Both the position numbers and the translations under genes were made by a program. A DNA stretch of 64,000 nt, taken from assembly GCA_017614315.1 (NCBI GenBank), contig JAGACA010000006.1, forward strand, positions 62,001 through 126,000. The letters run 5' to 3'. The notes beneath the pieces are model-generated. The model did not search any database and was not told the DNA's origin. It saw only the letters and a program-made list of their open reading frames with translations. Below are positions 46,420-54,297 of the stretch, one piece after another. The DNA comes from Clostridia bacterium. Its GTDB lineage: Bacteria > Bacillota > Clostridia > Christensenellales > CAG-138. Position 1 is the stretch's first letter. Each line of letters opens with the position of its first letter.

Positions 46420-47874
46420 CTACCGTCTTCTCCAGGCGCTCCTCGAGAAGAGCACGAGTATCGGGAAGATCTCGAGCCTTCCGGCGAGCATGTCGAATAT
46501 CAGCACCAACTTCGACAGCAAGCTGTACCCGCTGTAATTCAATGTCGGGCCAATGCCCTCAAGACCGGGTCCCATGTTGTTGAAACACGAAACGACGGCG
46601 GTCAGGTTCGTCATGGTCGAGAAGTTGTCGAACGAGATCAGTATGAAGCTCGCAAGTATAATGATGACATAGGTGCACAGATACGCATTCGTGTTGCGGA
46701 GAACGCCCTCGTCCACGACGCGGCCGTTCAGCCTTACGACCTGTATCTTCTGGGGATAGAGCACCTGTCGGACGTTCCTGCGGATCATTTTGATGACGAG
46801 CAGTCCGCGGCCGACCTTAAAGCCGCCGCCCGTCGAACCGGCGCTCGCGCCGATGAACATCAGCGAGAAGATGATCGCCTTCGACAGGGTGGGCCATTGA
46901 TCGAAATCGGTGGTGGCAAAGCCGGTCGACGACATGAACGTTCCGACCTGGAACGCCGAGTACCTGATCGTTTCGCCCCAGGAATCGTAAATGCTCCTAA
47001 CGTTAAGCGTGACGGCGATTATCGCGACAAGGGCGATGCCGAGGTACCAATGGAGCTCCTCGTCCTTGAGCACGTTCTTGATCTTGCCGCAGATAAGGAG
47101 ATAATAGCAGGTGAAGTTAACGCCGAACAGGAACATGAACACCGTGCAGACGCCCTGGATGTACGGCGAATAGCTCGCAATGCTGTCGTTGGTTACGGCG
47201 AATCCGCCGGTGCCCGCAGTGCCGACGGCAATGCAGACCGCGTCGAACACGGGCATCTTGCCGATGACCAGGAATATGAAATCGAGCACGGTAAGGCCGA
47301 TGTACAAGGCGTACAGGATAGTCGCCGTCTGCTTCATGCGCGGCACGAGCTTGCCGACGTCGGGGCCGGGGCTCTCCGCGCGAAGAAGGTGCATCGTGTA
47401 GCCGTCGTTGCGTCCGCTGATGGGAACGAGGGCGAGCAGGAATACCAGAACGCCCATACCGCCCAACCAGTGGCTCATGCTTCGCCAGAGCAGCATGCCC
47501 TTCGGCAGCGCCTCTACGTTGTTGATGATCGAAGCGCCGGTCGTGGAAAAGCCGGAGGCGATCTCAAACAGCGCGTCGATGTAGTTGGGTATCACGCCGG
47601 AGATCCTGAAAGGAAGAGCTCCGAAAAGGCTCATCACGATCCAGGAAAGGCCGACGCAGATAAGGCCGTCCCTCGAATAGAAGCCCTTCTTGGCCTTTCT
47701 CGAGAGCAGCCAGAGCACGCTTGCCGCTGCAAGGACTATGCCGATCGTTATAAGGAAAGAGACCGCCGAAACGGTTTCCTTCTGGAAGGCGCACAAAAGC
47801 ATGGCCGGAAGCATGAATACGGCTTCGACCAGGAGTATGAACGAGAGTATGCGCCATATCATTCGGAAGTTCAT
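46420..47874 (-). CDS. trkH: TrkH-family potassium uptake channel subunit
   Basis: A 484-residue polytopic membrane protein. Four selectivity-filter half-loops can be picked out: SGFSTTGASI, GTAGTGGFAVTND, SSTGFATTDFDQWP and CFNNMGPGLEGIGP. It forms the K+ pathway and works with the cytoplasmic TrkA protein encoded just upstream (10 bases between the genes). Confidence 0.93.
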   Translation of the reverse strand: MNFRMIWRILSFILLVEAVFMLPAMLLCAFQKETVSAVSFLITIGIVLAAASVLWLLSRKAKKGFYSRDGLICVGLSWIVMSLFGALPFRISGVIPNYIDALFEIASGFSTTGASIINNVEALPKGMLLWRSMSHWLGGMGVLVFLLALVPISGRNDGYTMHLLRAESPGPDVGKLVPRMKQTATILYALYIGLTVLDFIFLVIGKMPVFDAVCIAVGTAGTGGFAVTNDSIASYSPYIQGVCTVFMFLFGVNFTCYYLLICGKIKNVLKDEELHWYLGIALVAIIAVTLNVRSIYDSWGETIRYSAFQVGTFMSSTGFATTDFDQWPTLSKAIIFSLMFIGASAGSTGGGFKVGRGLLVIKMIRRNVRQVLYPQKIQVVRLNGRVVDEGVLRNTNAYLCTYVIIILASFILISFDNFSTMTNLTAVVSCFNNMGPGLEGIGPTLNYSGYSLLSKLVLIFDMLAGRLEIFPILVLFSRSAWRRR

Positions 47875-47884
47875 TCTATAAACC

Positions 47885-49243
47885 TCATTCGAATATGTCG
47901 TTCAGCCTCGAAATGGCCTTATCGCTGTCGGAAACGACTATTATCGTGTCGCCGGGCTCGAACGTCGAATCGCCGTTCGGGATTATGCACTGGGAAAGGT
48001 GCAGTATCGACGCGATCAGCACGTTCTTTTTAAGGTTGATCTTCTTAAGGGGCACGCCGATATTCAGCGTGTCTTTCGTGACGTGGAACTCCGTCGCCTC
48101 GGACTTGCCGTCGGCGATGCGGTGCACCGCGATGGAAGCGCCGGAATGATTCTTCATGCCGCGGACGTAGCCGACGATATTGTTCGAGCAGAGCTCCTTG
48201 GGGACTATAACGCTGTCAAGGCTCAGATTGTCGAGTATGGCCGCGCTCTCCGTGCGGCTAAGCTTCGTTATGACCTGCGATACGCCGAAGGACTTGACGT
48301 AGAGCGAAATTATCATATTCAGCTCGTCAAGACCGGTCATGGCGACGATGGCGTCCTCGACGGAAAGCCTTTCGCTCTCCCAAAGGGAAAGATCTGACGC
48401 GTCGCCGTTCGTGATGCTCGCGTTGGGAAGAAGCTCCGCAAGCCGGAGGCATTTGGCCGGATCGCGCTCGATTATCTGTACGGAAATGCTGCCCTTCTCG
48501 AACATCTGGGCAAGATAGACCGCTATGCGTCCGCCGCCGCAGATGATGACCCTCTTTACCTTATGCTTGACTATTCCGAGGTTTTTAAGTAAAAGCGCGA
48601 GCTCGCTCGTCGCCGCTGTGACGAAGAGCCTGTCTCCCTCCTTAAGAACGAAAGAGCCGTTCGGAGCGAAGGCCTCGCCGTTCCTCAAGACTGTGCAGAC
48701 CAGCGCGCGGCACTTGGTGACGCTGCTCATCTCCATGAGCTTGATGTTGTTAAGCGGGCTGTCGGCGCTGACAAGGAGCTCGGCGATCTCGACGCGGCCG
48801 TGCGCGAACTTCTCGCGCTTTCTGAAACCGGGATAACGAATAAGACGCTCGATCTCCTGCGCGGCCTGCTTCTCGGGATTGACGAGAAGCGAAAGACCGA
48901 GGAAATCGCGCATCAGAACGATCTGTTCGGAATATTCGGGGTTTCTTATCCTCGCGATGGTGTGTATGTTCTTGTTCAGCTTGTAAGCGGTAAGACAGCA
49001 GAGAAGATTGATCTCGTCTGCGCTCGTCGCGGCGATCAGAAGATCGGCGTTCATGACGCCTGCTTCCTTCAAAACATCCATGGTGGCGCAGTTTCCGCAA
49101 ACGGCCATCACGTCGTAAAGCTCCTGACCGGACTCGAGATTCTTCTTGTTCGAGTCGATAATGGTGATATCATATCCCTCGTCGAGAAGCTGACGGGTAA
49201 GGGCGGCTCCGACTTTGCCGTAACCGGCGATGATAATTTTCAT
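47885..49243 (-). CDS. trkA: Trk system potassium uptake regulatory protein TrkA
   Basis: A 452-residue protein with two RCK units. Each has a Rossmann nucleotide site (MKIIIAGYGKVGAALTRQL and RVIICGGGRIAVYLAQMF) followed by a C-terminal RCK_C domain. It binds NAD(H)/ATP and gates TrkH. It is first of the trkA-trkH operon. Confidence 0.94.
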   Translation of the reverse strand: MKIIIAGYGKVGAALTRQLLDEGYDITIIDSNKKNLESGQELYDVMAVCGNCATMDVLKEAGVMNADLLIAATSADEINLLCCLTAYKLNKNIHTIARIRNPEYSEQIVLMRDFLGLSLLVNPEKQAAQEIERLIRYPGFRKREKFAHGRVEIAELLVSADSPLNNIKLMEMSSVTKCRALVCTVLRNGEAFAPNGSFVLKEGDRLFVTAATSELALLLKNLGIVKHKVKRVIICGGGRIAVYLAQMFEKGSISVQIIERDPAKCLRLAELLPNASITNGDASDLSLWESERLSVEDAIVAMTGLDELNMIISLYVKSFGVSQVITKLSRTESAAILDNLSLDSVIVPKELCSNNIVGYVRGMKNHSGASIAVHRIADGKSEATEFHVTKDTLNIGVPLKKINLKKNVLIASILHLSQCIIPNGDSTFEPGDTIIVVSDSDKAISRLNDIFE

Positions 49244-49333
49244 GCAGATGACCTCGGATACAAATTATTCCGAATACATTATACCACAATACATCGAAAT
49301 TGCAAGGAAAATCGGCGGTGAAGGGGAACACGG

Positions 49334-49786
49334 TCAGAGCGTTCTTTGATACAGACGAACCGACTCCCCCTCGGGATTCGCGAATTGCTTTACGAACTCA
49401 AAACCGTTCTTCAACAACACCTTCTGCGAGGGTATGTTCTCCGGATCCGTTATCGCGGCCGCCTTGCAGAGACCGGATCGGGAGGCCAGCTTCAATAGCT
49501 CGCCGACGAGCTCAGTGCCGTATCCGCGCCGCCAACAGCGGGGGAGGAGCATGTATTCGATCTCGACCGCGCCGAGCTCCTCGTTTGGGCACAGGGATCC
49601 CATACCGACGTATTCGCCTGTATCGGAGTACACCTTGTATGCGCCCGCCGCGCCTTCATCCGCGTTCATTTCCAAATATGCGCCGAAGACCATTTCCGCT
49701 TCCTCATCGGTAAAAACCCTGCCGAGGTTCATCTTCATGGCTTCCTCGTTGAACACAAGAAGACGGTACAGCTCGCCGTCGTTCAC
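49334..49786 (-). CDS. GNAT-family acetyltransferase (start disputed; early in-frame stop upstream)
   Basis: A frame of 150 codons from GTG 49786. The GNAT core is clear: EYVGMGSLCPNEE, VEIEYMLLPRCWRRGYGTELVGELLKLA (acetyl-CoA loop RRGYGT) and NIPSQKVLLKNGFEFV. The GTG has no ribosome binding site. Just upstream AGGAGG and ATGAAGATGAAG lie in the same frame but hit TAA after six codons, two codons before the GTG-proximal sequence. Either translation starts at GTG 49786 or an internal ATG (49738), or a point change has truncated the gene. The preceding kinase-like gene overlaps it by 83 bases. Confidence 0.7.
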   Translation of the reverse strand: MNDGELYRLLVFNEEAMKMNLGRVFTDEEAEMVFGAYLEMNADEGAAGAYKVYSDTGEYVGMGSLCPNEELGAVEIEYMLLPRCWRRGYGTELVGELLKLASRSGLCKAAAITDPENIPSQKVLLKNGFEFVKQFANPEGESVRLYQRTL

Positions 49787-50873
49787 GCCGAATTAAACAA
49801 GCTTCATCTTCATCCTCCTGTTCGGCTAAAAGCGCAAGTATCCCGAGTATCTCGTCCTTCATCTTCTCGTTCTTCAGACCGTCGAGGAAAAAGCATACCT
49901 GCGGCCACCCGAATGTCAGCGCGATCCAACCGTACCATTCGGCGGCCTTTTTTTCAAGCTCCGAGGCGTGATAAATGCTTAACATGCGCTCGAGGGTCGT
50001 TCGGTCGGCGGCGAGACGCTTTTCGAGCCTCACGGAAGCGCCTATCGGCTCTTCGCCGAACTCCGTAAAGCCCCCGCCGAGGTTCACGAGCTGATTGACT
50101 ATCACTTCGGTACCCGCGAGGTTGAAGTCGATGAAGCCCGCCAGATGCTTGTCTTCGCCGACGAGCACGTTTCCGATATTTTCGTCCGCCTGGAACACGC
50201 ATCGCGGGAGCTCGCGGTAAACCGCGCGGAGCTTTCCGCGAATCTTTTCGTGCTTCTTCTCAAGACGCGCGGCAAGTTCGTCCTCGCCGATATCCCGAAG
50301 CGCGCCGATCAGCATGTCGCAGTTCTGCTGCTTTTCGTCCCTGCCGGCCTCGATATCGAAGGGCGACAGGTCGAAAAGGCTGTACATGCCCATTGTGTCG
50401 ATCAGATCGACGTTTTTGTACCTTTCCGCGAATGCCGCGACGCTGTCGGCCACCTCGGGCCATATGGCGTCGATATCTTCCCTGCTCATATCCTGAAGGA
50501 GGGGCAGATCGATGTATTCGGCGAGATAGCAGATAAGTCCGTTCCATGCATGGAAGAACCGGCCGTCCGCGTCGGTGAGGAAGCGGGGACATCTCAGCCC
50601 GAAGTCGTTGTATCTTGCTATAAGGCGGTTCAGATCGAGCATCCTCTTTTCGGTCATTTCAGGCGCGATGCACAGGCGGAGCACCCATTTCCTGTCGACG
50701 ATATAGTTGAGCCTCACGTCCTTTTCACTGTGCGAGGTGTCGATGAGGGACACGCGTCCTTCTGCTTTATGACCGTATTCGCCGAGCAGGGCGAGGATAT
50801 CGCGCGCGTCCGGCGCGGGAATGTTTTTCGGATAATACTTCCCGGGCGTCAGAGTGTTTTCGGTATGATCCAT
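49704..50873 (-). CDS. Aminoglycoside phosphotransferase-fold (APH/choline kinase-like) protein
   Basis: A 389-residue protein. It has an N-lobe (YIVDRKWVLRLCIAPEMTEKRM), and a C-lobe where ELPRCVFQADENIGNVLV and LAGFIDFNLAG match the APH catalytic HxDxxxxN and DxD-type loops, with the catalytic-loop His replaced (FQADENIGNV). It may phosphorylate a small metabolite. The last 28 residues (ACLIRRERRR onward) are out of character and read over the GNAT gene, so the native stop may have been lost. It is the middle gene of a three-gene reverse-strand set. Confidence 0.72.
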   Translation of the reverse strand: MDHTENTLTPGKYYPKNIPAPDARDILALLGEYGHKAEGRVSLIDTSHSEKDVRLNYIVDRKWVLRLCIAPEMTEKRMLDLNRLIARYNDFGLRCPRFLTDADGRFFHAWNGLICYLAEYIDLPLLQDMSREDIDAIWPEVADSVAAFAERYKNVDLIDTMGMYSLFDLSPFDIEAGRDEKQQNCDMLIGALRDIGEDELAARLEKKHEKIRGKLRAVYRELPRCVFQADENIGNVLVGEDKHLAGFIDFNLAGTEVIVNQLVNLGGGFTEFGEEPIGASVRLEKRLAADRTTLERMLSIYHASELEKKAAEWYGWIALTFGWPQVCFFLDGLKNEKMKDEILGILALLAEQEDEDEACLIRRERRRAVPSSCVQRGSHEDEPRQGFYR

Positions 50874-50885
50874 AAGCTTGTCTCC

Positions 50886-51323
50886 TTACAGCCGTTTCAT
50901 CATGTATCTCGGAGCGTACTCCGTATAGCCGTGCTTCGGATAGAATGAATACGACTCGAACCACTGTTCCTTCGGTTCGCCGAGGTGTACCCGCGAGACT
51001 GCGACACCGCGTTCCCTCATGGCGCCCTCCGCAGTTTCAAGGAGAGCGGAACCCAATCCGCGGCGCTTGAGGGACGCCTTGACGTACAGCCTGTGTACGA
51101 ACGCTTCGAAAGAGCCTTCGATCGTCGTAAAGCCGACGCATCCGACGACGCGGTCGTTTTCGTCCACGGCGATCCAGAAAAGATCGCCGCGATCGAAATA
51201 ACAGCCCTTTATATCCAAAAGGTCGTCGTTGATCCGGGGAATCCTGCCGAGCGCGTCCTTCGCTTCAAGCACCATAAAAATCAGATCGTCGCGGTATCGG
51301 TCTTCGTATAATTTGATCTCCAT
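50886..51323 (-). CDS. GNAT-family N-acetyltransferase
   Basis: A 145-residue protein with the GNAT fold: VVGCVGFTTIEGSFEAFVHRLYVKASLKRRGLGSALLE holds the acetyl-CoA pyrophosphate loop (RRGLGS), and the C terminus has EQWFESYSFYPKHGYTEY. Substrate unknown. It lies 12 bases upstream of the phosphotransferase gene and is probably co-transcribed. Confidence 0.88.
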   Translation of the reverse strand: MEIKLYEDRYRDDLIFMVLEAKDALGRIPRINDDLLDIKGCYFDRGDLFWIAVDENDRVVGCVGFTTIEGSFEAFVHRLYVKASLKRRGLGSALLETAEGAMRERGVAVSRVHLGEPKEQWFESYSFYPKHGYTEYAPRYMMKRL

Positions 51324-51422
51324 AGCATTCTCCGAAACGGATTTTGATAACAGGTAAAGTATAGCATAGAAGGGGAGGATATAAAAGAGATAAAAAACGA
51401 GGAACAGCGCCGGCTCAGATTC

Positions 51423-51660
51423 CCTTTAACAATGGCGGAGAAGCGGGGATTTGCTCTCGCGCGGCTTGCCGCGCTCGGTCAGGGCGGGACGGGCGGACCC
51501 GGCCGCCCTTTGCTCGCTTTTCAAGCATCCACCGGATGCTCGAAATCGCTCATCGCGACTGCTCGCAACCACGTCCGTTCAAATCCCCTTGAACTGTTTT
51601 TTCCATTGCTAAAGGCCATCCGATGGATGGCCTTTAGCAATGGCGGAGAAGCGGGGATTT
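51423..51660. repeat. Direct repeat of the tRNA-Ser 3' end flanking a small segment
   Basis: A 30-base sequence (cctttaRcaatggcggagaag and the following cggggattt) occurs at 51423-51452 and again at 51631-51660, with one mismatch and 208 bases between copies. The second copy is the true 3' end of tRNA-Ser(GCT). The segment between holds short hairpins and no gene. Confidence 0.8.
51603..51643. other. 19-bp perfect inverted repeat at the tRNA-Ser 3' end
   Basis: Arms at 51603-51621 and 51625-51643 with a GAT loop. It ends inside the CCA end of tRNA-Ser(GCT). It lacks a T run on the tRNA strand, so it is not a classical terminator, though it may act in 3' processing. Confidence 0.75.
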
Positions 51661-51732
51661 GAACCCCGGCGCCCCTTCGCAGAGCCTACTCCCTTAGCAG
51701 GGGAGCCCCTTCGACCTCTTGGGTACTTCTCC
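51644..51732 (-). tRNA. tRNA-Ser (GCT anticodon)
   Basis: On the reverse strand the acceptor arms GGAGAAG and CTTCTCC pair. The anticodon loop is CTGCTAA, a long variable arm is present, and the T arm is GGGGTTCAAATCCCC. CCA is encoded (to 51641). The 89-base length fits class II tRNA-Ser. Confidence 0.95.
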
Positions 51733-51747
51733 AGAATATTGAGTTGG

Positions 51748-51833
51748 CGGAGAGAGAGGGATTCGAACCCCCGGTGCCTTGCGACATCACCGGTTTTCAA
51801 GACCGGCGCCTTAAACCACTCGGCCATCTCTCC
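51748..51833 (-). tRNA. tRNA-Ser (TGA anticodon)
   Basis: On the reverse strand the acceptor arms GGAGAGA and TCTCTCC pair. The anticodon stem-loop is CCGGTCTTGAAAACCGG (TGA), with a long variable arm and T arm GGGGTTCGAATCCC. CCA is encoded (to 51745). It is 15 bases upstream of tRNA-Ser(GCT) in the same direction. Confidence 0.96.
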
Positions 51834-51885
51834 GTGTTGAGCGGGCAGAGGGGATCGTCCCTTCCTAACGCAGCAATCGGATTAT

Positions 51886-51933
51886 AGCAAAATATGATTC
51901 GGTTGTCAACCACAATTTGGACAACCGAATCAT
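51886..51933 (-). terminator. Intrinsic terminator of the carD-yacL operon
   Basis: ATGATTCGGTTGTC (51894-51907) and GACAACCGAATCAT (51920-51933) form a 14-bp perfect stem, followed on the reverse strand by ATATTTTG. Confidence 0.8.
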
Positions 51934-51938
51934 TATAT

Positions 51939-53030
51939 TTATTCGTCTATTTTTGCAAAGACCATACGACCCGCGCTCGTCTGCAGAACGCTCGTCACGC
52001 AGGCGGCAACGGTCTCTCCGACGAGCTTCGCAGCGCCGTCGACTACGACCATCGTGCCGTCCTCGAAATACGCGACGCCCTGACCGTGCTCCTTGCCTTC
52101 CTTGACGATCGTAAGCTCCACGACCTCGCCGGCGACGACGTTCAGCCGCAGCGCGTTTGCAAGGTCGTTTATGTTGAACACGGGCACCGACTGTACGGCG
52201 GCGACCTTGCCGAGGTTATAATCGTTCGTCACGACAATGCCGTTCATTTCGACGGCAAGCCTTAGGAGCTTCGTATCGACCTCGTCGAGATCCTTATAAT
52301 CGGTGTCGACGACGGTGATACTTCCCGCGCCGTCGCCCTGCATGGCGTTGATCGCGTCGAGACCGCGGCGGCCTCTCGCGCGCTTCAAGGCGTCGGGACT
52401 GTCGGCGATATGCCGAAGCTCGTCCAGCACGAACTGCGGAACGATTATTTTTCCCTCGACCACACCGGTCTTATACACGTCGAAGAACCTGCCGTCGATT
52501 ATCGCGGAGGTGTCGAGCAGCTTGGGCTTTGCCTTCGTACTGTCGACCTGCTGCGCCTGCTCGCCCTTCTTGAACCAGTTGGGGAGGTTCAGCTCCTTGA
52601 TCCTGCTCGTGGGGATCTTGAAGCCGAGGTATCCGAGCGACACGAACGCGATGATATCGAGCAGTATCACGATGGAAGTGATGGGTATCTTCGCGATGAG
52701 AAGGCTGATCAAAAGGGCGATCACGAGCCCGATGAGCAAACCTATAACACCCACGAATATCTGCTGCATCGTGAGCTCGCGCGAACGTTTCTCGATCTTA
52801 CCGACAAGTTTGGCTACGCCGTTGATAATGGCGGGGGAGATAAAAAAGAATATGATACCGAAAATAACAGATACGACCCCGTAGATCAACGCGTTGACCC
52901 ATGGCTGAAGGTTTATAAAAAGCCCTTCGAGTCCGAGAGCCTTTTGATTCTTATTGACCAGCCAAACAAGGCTCAACCCGAGAAAAATGCCCAGAAGCGT
53001 TATCAAAACGCGAGCAATTTTCTTTCCCAA
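51939..53030 (-). CDS. yacL: YacL-like membrane PIN/TRAM-domain protein
   Basis: A 363-residue protein. Four hydrophobic segments span about 1-145. A PIN nuclease-like domain follows (about 168-290: KLLDTSAIIDGRFFDVYKTG, ITVVDTDYKDLDEVDTKLLRLA, VVTNDYNLGKVA) with the acidic residues expected of PIN metal sites, and a C-terminal TRAM domain ends the protein (VVAGEVVELTIVKEGKEHGQGVAYFEDGTMVVV). It is probably a membrane-tethered RNase or RNA-binding protein. It lies downstream of carD, as in many Bacillota. Confidence 0.92.
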   Translation of the reverse strand: MGKKIARVLITLLGIFLGLSLVWLVNKNQKALGLEGLFINLQPWVNALIYGVVSVIFGIIFFFISPAIINGVAKLVGKIEKRSRELTMQQIFVGVIGLLIGLVIALLISLLIAKIPITSIVILLDIIAFVSLGYLGFKIPTSRIKELNLPNWFKKGEQAQQVDSTKAKPKLLDTSAIIDGRFFDVYKTGVVEGKIIVPQFVLDELRHIADSPDALKRARGRRGLDAINAMQGDGAGSITVVDTDYKDLDEVDTKLLRLAVEMNGIVVTNDYNLGKVAAVQSVPVFNINDLANALRLNVVAGEVVELTIVKEGKEHGQGVAYFEDGTMVVVDGAAKLVGETVAACVTSVLQTSAGRMVFAKIDE

Positions 53031-53043
53031 AACAGATCTCCTT

Positions 53044-53508
53044 TCAACTTATTTTTTCTTCGACAGAGCTTTGATCCACGTTCAAAACCGTGGCAAGCTC
53101 GCCGAGCACTATCAGCTTTGCGGTTGCGAGCATCTTTCGCTCGCCGGCGGAGAGACCCCTTTCCGATTCGCGGAGCTTCAGGCATTTGACAACGTCCGAG
53201 ACCTCGTAAATACTGCCGGAGCGCATCTTTTCCATATTGTCGCGGTAACGCTGATTCCAGTTGTCGTTCCCGCGGTCGCCGGGCTTTTTGAGGTATTCGA
53301 GCACGGCGTCGCATTCTTTCCTGTCGATCAGGGGTCTTAAACCGACGCGTTCCGCGGTGTTTACCGGTACGAGCGCCGTCATCTTTCCGCCTGAAAAGCG
53401 CAAAGAATAATAGTCAGAAGTAACGCCAAGTACTGTCTGACGAACGATCTCCTCGACCTTGCCGACCCCGTGCATGGGGTAGCAAACCAACTCACCGACC
53501 GTAAACAC
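53044..53508 (-). CDS. CarD-family transcriptional regulator
   Basis: A 154-residue protein from GTG 53508, which has GGAGGG just upstream and yields the typical start (M)FTVGELVCYPMHGVGKVEEI. The N-terminal RNA-polymerase-interacting (Tudor-like) domain is followed by a helical DNA-binding domain (ERGLSAGERKMLATAKLIVLGELA). CarD proteins stabilise open promoter complexes, often at rRNA promoters. Confidence 0.92.
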   Translation of the reverse strand: MFTVGELVCYPMHGVGKVEEIVRQTVLGVTSDYYSLRFSGGKMTALVPVNTAERVGLRPLIDRKECDAVLEYLKKPGDRGNDNWNQRYRDNMEKMRSGSIYEVSDVVKCLKLRESERGLSAGERKMLATAKLIVLGELATVLNVDQSSVEEKIS

Positions 53509-53593
53509 GATACCCTCCAAACGATCTGAAAAGGAACGAACGCACAATCGAAAAAGCGATCATCGGGCTTTTACCATAGTAATCCCCCTATGT

Positions 53594-53622
53594 AATATAC
53601 TGCAAAACAGTCGGTTTGTCAA
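53594..53622 (-). promoter_or_regulatory. Sigma-A promoter of carD
   Basis: Reverse strand TTGACA (53617-53622) and TATATT (53594-53599), 17 bases apart. Confidence 0.75.
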
Positions 53623-53641
53623 GCGAAAATATATAAAACAT

Positions 53642-53669
53642 TTGAAAAAATCGTGGTTTATGCTATAAT
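53642..53669 (+). promoter_or_regulatory. Promoter of the ECF sigma operon
   Basis: TTGAAA (53642-53647) and TATAAT (53664-53669), 16 bases apart. I saw no distinct ECF-type autoregulatory promoter. Confidence 0.6.
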
Positions 53670-53739
53670 TCTTGTAAGAAATCCCGTTTTCAAACGCAGT
53701 AAAGTATGTAGACCACGATAAGGGGAGGGAGGTGATCGG

Positions 53740-54297
53740 TTGACGGACGCAAAGCTCAAAAGGCTTTTGAACGAATCCCCCGACGAGGGGATGCGCATCG
53801 TCATCGAACGCCATTCCGGTTCCGTCACGGCTGTGATCCGCGCAAGGCTCCGTCCGCCCGCGTTCTCCGTTTTCGACGTCGAGGAGTGCGCAGCAGACAC
53901 CTTCGCCGAGTTCTGGCGTGACAGGGAAAGCTTCGACCCCGACCGCGGCAGCCTCGGCGGCTGGCTTGCGAGGCTCGCTCTGAACAATGCGAACGACAGG
54001 CTCAGGCGGTATTACCGTGAATCCGGGAACGTCCCTCTTGAGAACGCTTCGGACGCCGCGGAAGAAAGCGCGGTCGGCAGCGCGGCCGAATCCGTCGAAA
54101 GGAGAGCCGCGCTCATATCGGCGCTCGCTTCGCTAGGAAAAAAGGACCGCGAGCTGATCGTGAGGAAATTCTTCCTCGGACAGTCCTCAAAGGAGATCGC
54201 TTCCGACATGGGGTTGACCGTATCGAACGTCGATACGAGGACGCACAGGACACTTAAAAAACTGCGAAAAATAATGGGAGAAGACGAAAATGGATAA
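53740..54297 (+). CDS. ECF-type RNA polymerase sigma factor
   Basis: A 185-residue sigma-70 ECF protein. The TTG start is set by a near-perfect ribosome binding site (GGGAGGTGATC). Region 2 (about 15-90) has FDVEECAADTFAEFWRDRESFDPDRGSLGGWLARLALNNANDRLRR; region 4 (about 120-180) has LGKKDRELIVRKFFLGQSSKEIASDMGLTVSNVDTRTHRTLKKLR. It overlaps the next gene by eight bases; that gene encodes the probable anti-sigma partner. Confidence 0.9.
   Translation: MTDAKLKRLLNESPDEGMRIVIERHSGSVTAVIRARLRPPAFSVFDVEECAADTFAEFWRDRESFDPDRGSLGGWLARLALNNANDRLRRYYRESGNVPLENASDAAEESAVGSAAESVERRAALISALASLGKKDRELIVRKFFLGQSSKEIASDMGLTVSNVDTRTHRTLKKLRKIMGEDENG

Noticed and set aside
46363..48033. 556-codon plus-strand frame opposite trkH
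   Set aside because: Shadow of trkH; composition is charged and repetitive with no recognisable domain.
51432..51840. Short plus-strand frames beginning MAEKRGF
   Set aside because: They are readings of the reverse complement of tRNA-Ser genes and their duplicated 3' end.
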